Shown here in pieces: positions 6,584-8,784 of a DNA stretch of 8,784 nt (positions are counted from its first letter, which is position 1; each line of letters opens with the position of its first letter). This stretch comes from an uncultured Clostridium sp. (lineage in GTDB: Bacteria; Bacillota; Clostridia; Oscillospirales; Acutalibacteraceae): NCBI GenBank assembly GCA_934717555.1, contig CAKUYY010000057.1, positions 1-8,784 on the forward strand, read 5' to 3'. Below the pieces are notes generated by a model. The model saw only the letters and a list, made by a program, of their open reading frames with translations. It was not told the origin of the DNA and did not search any database. The position numbers and the translations under genes were made by a program.

Positions 6584-6606
6584 AAAAGAGAAGGGTGGTT
6601 TTATTT

Positions 6607-7344
6607 ATGGATATCGGAAATCAAATTGGACGGTTGCACTCTGTGGAAACGTTTGGGGCGCTGGATGGCCCCGGTATTCGTTATATTCTTTTTTTACAAG
6701 GATGCCCCCTGCGCTGTCAATACTGCCATAATCCGGATACCTGGGATCATTCCGCAGGAAAAACCATTTCCTCTCAGGAAGCATTTCAGGATATCCTTCG
6801 TTACCGAAATTTTATCGCTTCCGGGGGCGTCACTTTATCCGGCGGGGAACCTCTTTTACAACCAGATTTTTGCCGGCAAGTCATCGATCTCTGCCATCAG
6901 GAGGGAATTCACTGCGCCATCGATACTTCAGGCAGTATTCCTCTTTCCTCCTGTAAATCCGCTGTAGATGCGGCTGACCTCCTTTTACTGGATATTAAGG
7001 CATTGGATATCAACCTCTGTAAAGAACTTACTGGACAGGATAACCGGAATGAACTGGAGTTACTCAGTTATTGTGAAATTACTGGAAAAGATGTCTGGAT
7101 CCGCCATGTGCTGGTCCCCGGCAAGACACTAGAAAAAGAAAGCCTGGAAAAAACCGCTGCTTTTCTTTCCCATTATAGTTGCGTCAAAAAGGTGGATCTA
7201 TTGCCATTCCACAAAATGGGCGAATACAAATGGGAAGCAATGGGAATGGTTAGCCCATTGTCCGATTGCAGGGTCCCCACATCCGAAGAAATATCCATGG
7301 CCAAAGAAATTTTCCAAAAAGCAGGGCTTCCTCTCACTATTTAA
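6607..7344 (+). CDS. pflA: Pyruvate formate-lyase activating enzyme (radical SAM)
   Basis: The 245-residue product abstracts a hydrogen from the active-site glycine of PflB (Gly713 here), using a 4Fe-4S cluster and S-adenosylmethionine. The cluster motif CPLRCQYC (Cys33, Cys37, Cys40) has the exact CxxxCxxC spacing. It is preceded by ETFGALDGPGIR, typical of glycyl-radical activases, and followed by TLSGGEPLLQ with the SAM-contacting GGE. LDIKALD and HKMGEYKWE are later family motifs. No extra ferredoxin-like cysteine cluster is present, which fits the PFL type rather than the larger activases of related glycyl-radical enzymes. An in-frame GTG at 6595 lies inside the ribosome binding site AGAAGGGTGG (6589-6598). 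ATG 6607, eight bases after it, is therefore the chosen start. It is 112 bases after pflB, with hairpins between, and probably shares the pflB transcript. A terminator follows 46 bases downstream. Confidence 0.97.
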   Translation: MDIGNQIGRLHSVETFGALDGPGIRYILFLQGCPLRCQYCHNPDTWDHSAGKTISSQEAFQDILRYRNFIASGGVTLSGGEPLLQPDFCRQVIDLCHQEGIHCAIDTSGSIPLSSCKSAVDAADLLLLDIKALDINLCKELTGQDNRNELELLSYCEITGKDVWIRHVLVPGKTLEKESLEKTAAFLSHYSCVKKVDLLPFHKMGEYKWEAMGMVSPLSDCRVPTSEEISMAKEIFQKAGLPLTI

Positions 7345-7365
7345 ACGGGTATTTTTGCCGCTTAT

Positions 7366-7394
7366 TTGACGGAACCCGTAAATCGATGTAAAAT
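7366..7394 (+). promoter_or_regulatory. Near-consensus promoter for the FUSC-HAD gene
   Basis: TTGACG (7366-7371) and TAAAAT (7389-7394) each match consensus at five of six positions and are separated by exactly 17 bases. The start point would fall near 7401, about 45 bases before the GTG start. The -10 box overlaps the left arm of the pflA terminator hairpin. An inverted repeat, ACGGGT 7345-7350 with ACCCGT 7374-7379, flanks the -35 box and could be an operator. Confidence 0.7.
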
Positions 7395-7429
7395 GGAAAG
7401 CGTATTTACTACGCTTTCCATTTTTATTT
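7390..7429 (+). terminator. Intrinsic terminator of the pfl transcript
   Basis: Bases 7390-7404 pair perfectly with 7410-7424 (15 pairs including AATGGAAAGCGTA) around the loop TTTAC. The U-tract is TTTTTATTT at 7421-7429. It should end the pflB-pflA transcript efficiently. It lies immediately before the ribosome binding site GAAAGG (7430-7435) of the next gene and overlaps that gene's predicted -10 box. Confidence 0.88.
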
Positions 7430-7445
7430 GAAAGGTTTGGTTTTT

Positions 7446-8258
7446 GTGCCCAAAATTGGATTAAGAATGATAAAATCTTCAGTCGCTGTCTTTCTTTGTC
7501 TTCTTCTTTATCCTTTATTCGGGCATAGGGGTGTTCCCTTTTACGCGGCAATCGCCGCCATTCTCTGTATGCAGCCGGATGTCTCCAACAGTTTCCGTGT
7601 GGCGATTAACCGTACCATAGGAACCTTGATTGGCGGTGTTTACGGTATCATCATGTTATCCCTCTTAAAAGCTTTTTGGCCGGAAAACTGGGAAATTTCC
7701 AGATATCTAATCATTGCCGCTTCTCTGATTCCTCTCATGTATATTACCGTCCTTTTGAAAAAAAATACCGCTACTTATATTACCTGTGTGGTTTTCCTCA
7801 GTATCACCGTGTCGCACAGTGACGAGCTTCTCCCTTATGCATTCGGTATCAGCCGTATTATTGAGACTACCGTTGGAATTTTTATTTCTTTACTGGTCAA
7901 CAATTTTCATATCCCCCGCCATCGGAACCGTCAGGTACTCTTTGTCAGTGATCTCAACGGGACCTTGCTGGACCACAACAGAAAAATGTCCTCTTATACC
8001 CGCATTAAGTTAAATCATTTGTTGGCCCGTGGGGCACAAATTACCGTGGCTACTTCCCGTACCCCCGCAACAGTAGTGCCTCTTTTAAAAGATGTCCGTT
8101 TCTCTCTTCCCATTGTCGTCATGAACGGTGCAGCGTTGTATCGCCTGCAAGAAAAAACTTATGAACAGGTGCAATTTCTCTCTCATAAGGTATCTCAGCA
8201 GGTTCTAAATCTGTTTGAAAAAGAACATGTGAATGCTTTTGGCTTATACTCTATTTGA
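7446..8258 (+). CDS. ArAE_1/FUSC-like membrane domain fused to Cof-type HAD phosphatase, 5' part before a frameshift
   Basis: The 270-codon reading frame joins two domains. Residues about 5-155 form an aromatic acid exporter-like (ArAE_1/DUF939, FUSC superfamily) membrane domain. It has hydrophobic helices near 9-26, 32-44, 57-77, 86-104, 109-123 and 137-152, and the family signature PFYAAIAAILCMQPDVSNSF at 31-50. From residue 164 a Cof-type HAD hydrolase begins: motif I SDLNGTLLD (168-176), motif II TVATSRT, then PIVVMNGAALY. TGA at 8256-8258 cuts it in mid-domain, while the same homology continues one base out of frame, so this is a frameshifted gene or a sequencing error. Motif I has Asn171 where the general acid/base Asp is expected. 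I chose GTG 7446: GAAAGG (7430-7435) is ten bases upstream, and the protein then begins PKIGLRMIK as I expect for this family. TTG 7428 lies in the terminator tail. The transported substrate is unknown. Confidence 0.8.
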   Translation: MPKIGLRMIKSSVAVFLCLLLYPLFGHRGVPFYAAIAAILCMQPDVSNSFRVAINRTIGTLIGGVYGIIMLSLLKAFWPENWEISRYLIIAASLIPLMYITVLLKKNTATYITCVVFLSITVSHSDELLPYAFGISRIIETTVGIFISLLVNNFHIPRHRNRQVLFVSDLNGTLLDHNRKMSSYTRIKLNHLLARGAQITVATSRTPATVVPLLKDVRFSLPIVVMNGAALYRLQEKTYEQVQFLSHKVSQQVLNLFEKEHVNAFGLYSI

Positions 8259-8784
8259 TGACGTATTACATATCTATCACGGTGATTTAATCAATGAAGC
8301 GGAACAAGGATATTTTCGTGATAGAAAAAATCTTCCTTTGAAAAGTTTCATCCATGGAAAACCTTCGGGAGAGCAACCTATCTTTTACTTTACCGTATTT
8401 GAAACATTGACGGTAATAGAACGCTTATACGCTGCTTTAAAACAGCTTCCCTGTGCAGATGACATCCAAATGGTTTATTATAAGGACAATCGGCATGAGG
8501 GATTTTATATGCTGAATGTGCTCAGCAGCAGCGCTACCAAACTAACTGGAGTTCAGGAAATCGCCCAATGCTCTGGACTGGAAGAAATCGTAGCTTTTGG
8601 GGATGACCTCAACGATCTTTCCTTATTGGAAAGTACCCCCTACAGCTATGCAGTGGAAAATGCTGTTGCGCCGGTCAAGGAAGCGGCACACTATCAAATT
8701 GGCCCTAATGACAGTGATTCTGTGGTGAAAACCATCGGGAAACTGTTCTATGCCAAAAAGGGTTTCTCAAGAAAAATACAACAT
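8233..8784 (+). CDS. Cof-type HAD phosphatase domain, 3' part of the frameshifted fusion (runs off right edge)
   Basis: This frame is open from just after a TGA at 8230-8232 to the window end (184 codons, no stop). It completes the HAD domain begun in the other frame. Reading LAYTLFDDVLHIYHGDLI it enters the middle of the Cof cap region. It then shows motif III Lys (codon 8539-8541, in SSSATKLTGVQEIAQ) and motif IV GDDLND (8599-8616), followed by AVENAVAPVKEAAHY and a C-terminal segment near the usual end of Cof proteins. The natural stop is probably just outside the window. ATG 8233 could in principle start translation, but no ribosome binding site is visible, so I treat it as the continuation of the upstream gene. 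Skipping one base around 8237-8242 restores one continuous protein of at least 446 residues. Confidence 0.75.
   Translation, partial: MLLAYTLFDDVLHIYHGDLINEAEQGYFRDRKNLPLKSFIHGKPSGEQPIFYFTVFETLTVIERLYAALKQLPCADDIQMVYYKDNRHEGFYMLNVLSSSATKLTGVQEIAQCSGLEEIVAFGDDLNDLSLLESTPYSYAVENAVAPVKEAAHYQIGPNDSDSVVKTIGKLFYAKKGFSRKIQH

Noticed and set aside
6595..6606. GTG 6595 as the pflA start
   Set aside because: It lies inside the ribosome binding site AGAAGGGTGG; ATG 6607 has proper spacing.
7428..7445. TTG 7428 as the FUSC-HAD start
   Set aside because: It lies in the terminator U-tract with no ribosome binding site before it; GTG 7446 follows GAAAGG at suitable distance.
8233..8258. Programmed +1 ribosomal frameshift joining the two HAD frames
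   Set aside because: There is no slow or stop codon at the shift point, no internal Shine-Dalgarno at the usual distance and no known slippery sequence; a simple indel explains it better.
1..8784. Defence island, CRISPR array, prophage, insertion sequence or integration site
   Set aside because: No repeat-spacer pattern, transposase, integrase or terminal repeats are present, and nearly all DNA is covered by recognised housekeeping genes.

Overview
The window looks like ordinary chromosomal DNA from a fermentative, anaerobic Firmicute. A member of class Clostridia, perhaps Oscillospirales/Ruminococcaceae, is my best guess. The reasons are middling GC, strong AGGAGG-type ribosome binding sites, short intergenic gaps with intrinsic terminators, an oxygen-sensitive pyruvate formate-lyase with its radical-SAM activase, and an ArAE_1/FUSC-HAD fusion protein. 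The genus assignment is inference only. I see no tRNA, rRNA, CRISPR, transposon, phage or plasmid feature.

Layout. Positions 2-229 (+) hold the last 75 codons of argS. A hairpin with a T-rich tail (290-338) sits just before the ribosome binding site of a 409-residue homocysteine S-methyltransferase-family protein (360-1589, +). That protein has a zinc-type methyltransferase barrel and a tail resembling part of the MetH pterin domain. A very strong terminator (1615-1670) separates it from a convergent minus-strand group read from right to left: rsmA (3445-2588, TTG start), a 78-residue two-helix membrane protein (2531-2295) and maf (2261-1686). Gaps of 56 and 33 bases suggest one operon. A divergent promoter region (about 3500-3590) serves rsmA to the left and a dCMP deaminase-family gene (3626-4114) to the right.

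Next comes the fermentation module. pflB (4278-6494) has a good promoter (4217-4245) and is followed by pflA (6607-7344). The 112-base spacer between them carries a 15-bp hairpin without a proper U-tract, which could set unequal expression of enzyme and activase. PflA makes the glycyl radical on PflB, which then splits pyruvate plus CoA into formate and acetyl-CoA.

After pflA, an intrinsic terminator (7390-7429) overlaps a near-consensus promoter (7366-7394) that appears to drive the last gene. That gene (7446 to beyond 8784) encodes an ArAE_1/FUSC-type membrane domain fused to a Cof-type HAD phosphatase domain. It is interrupted by a one-base frameshift between 8233 and 8258, and its HAD motif I reads DLNGT instead of DxDGT.

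I did not find a clearly new multi-gene system. The items most worth a second look are the FUSC-HAD fusion (frameshift and motif I change), the promoter nested in the pflA terminator, the truncated pterin-like tail of the methyltransferase, and the hairpins before the methyltransferase, before rsmA and between pflB and pflA.
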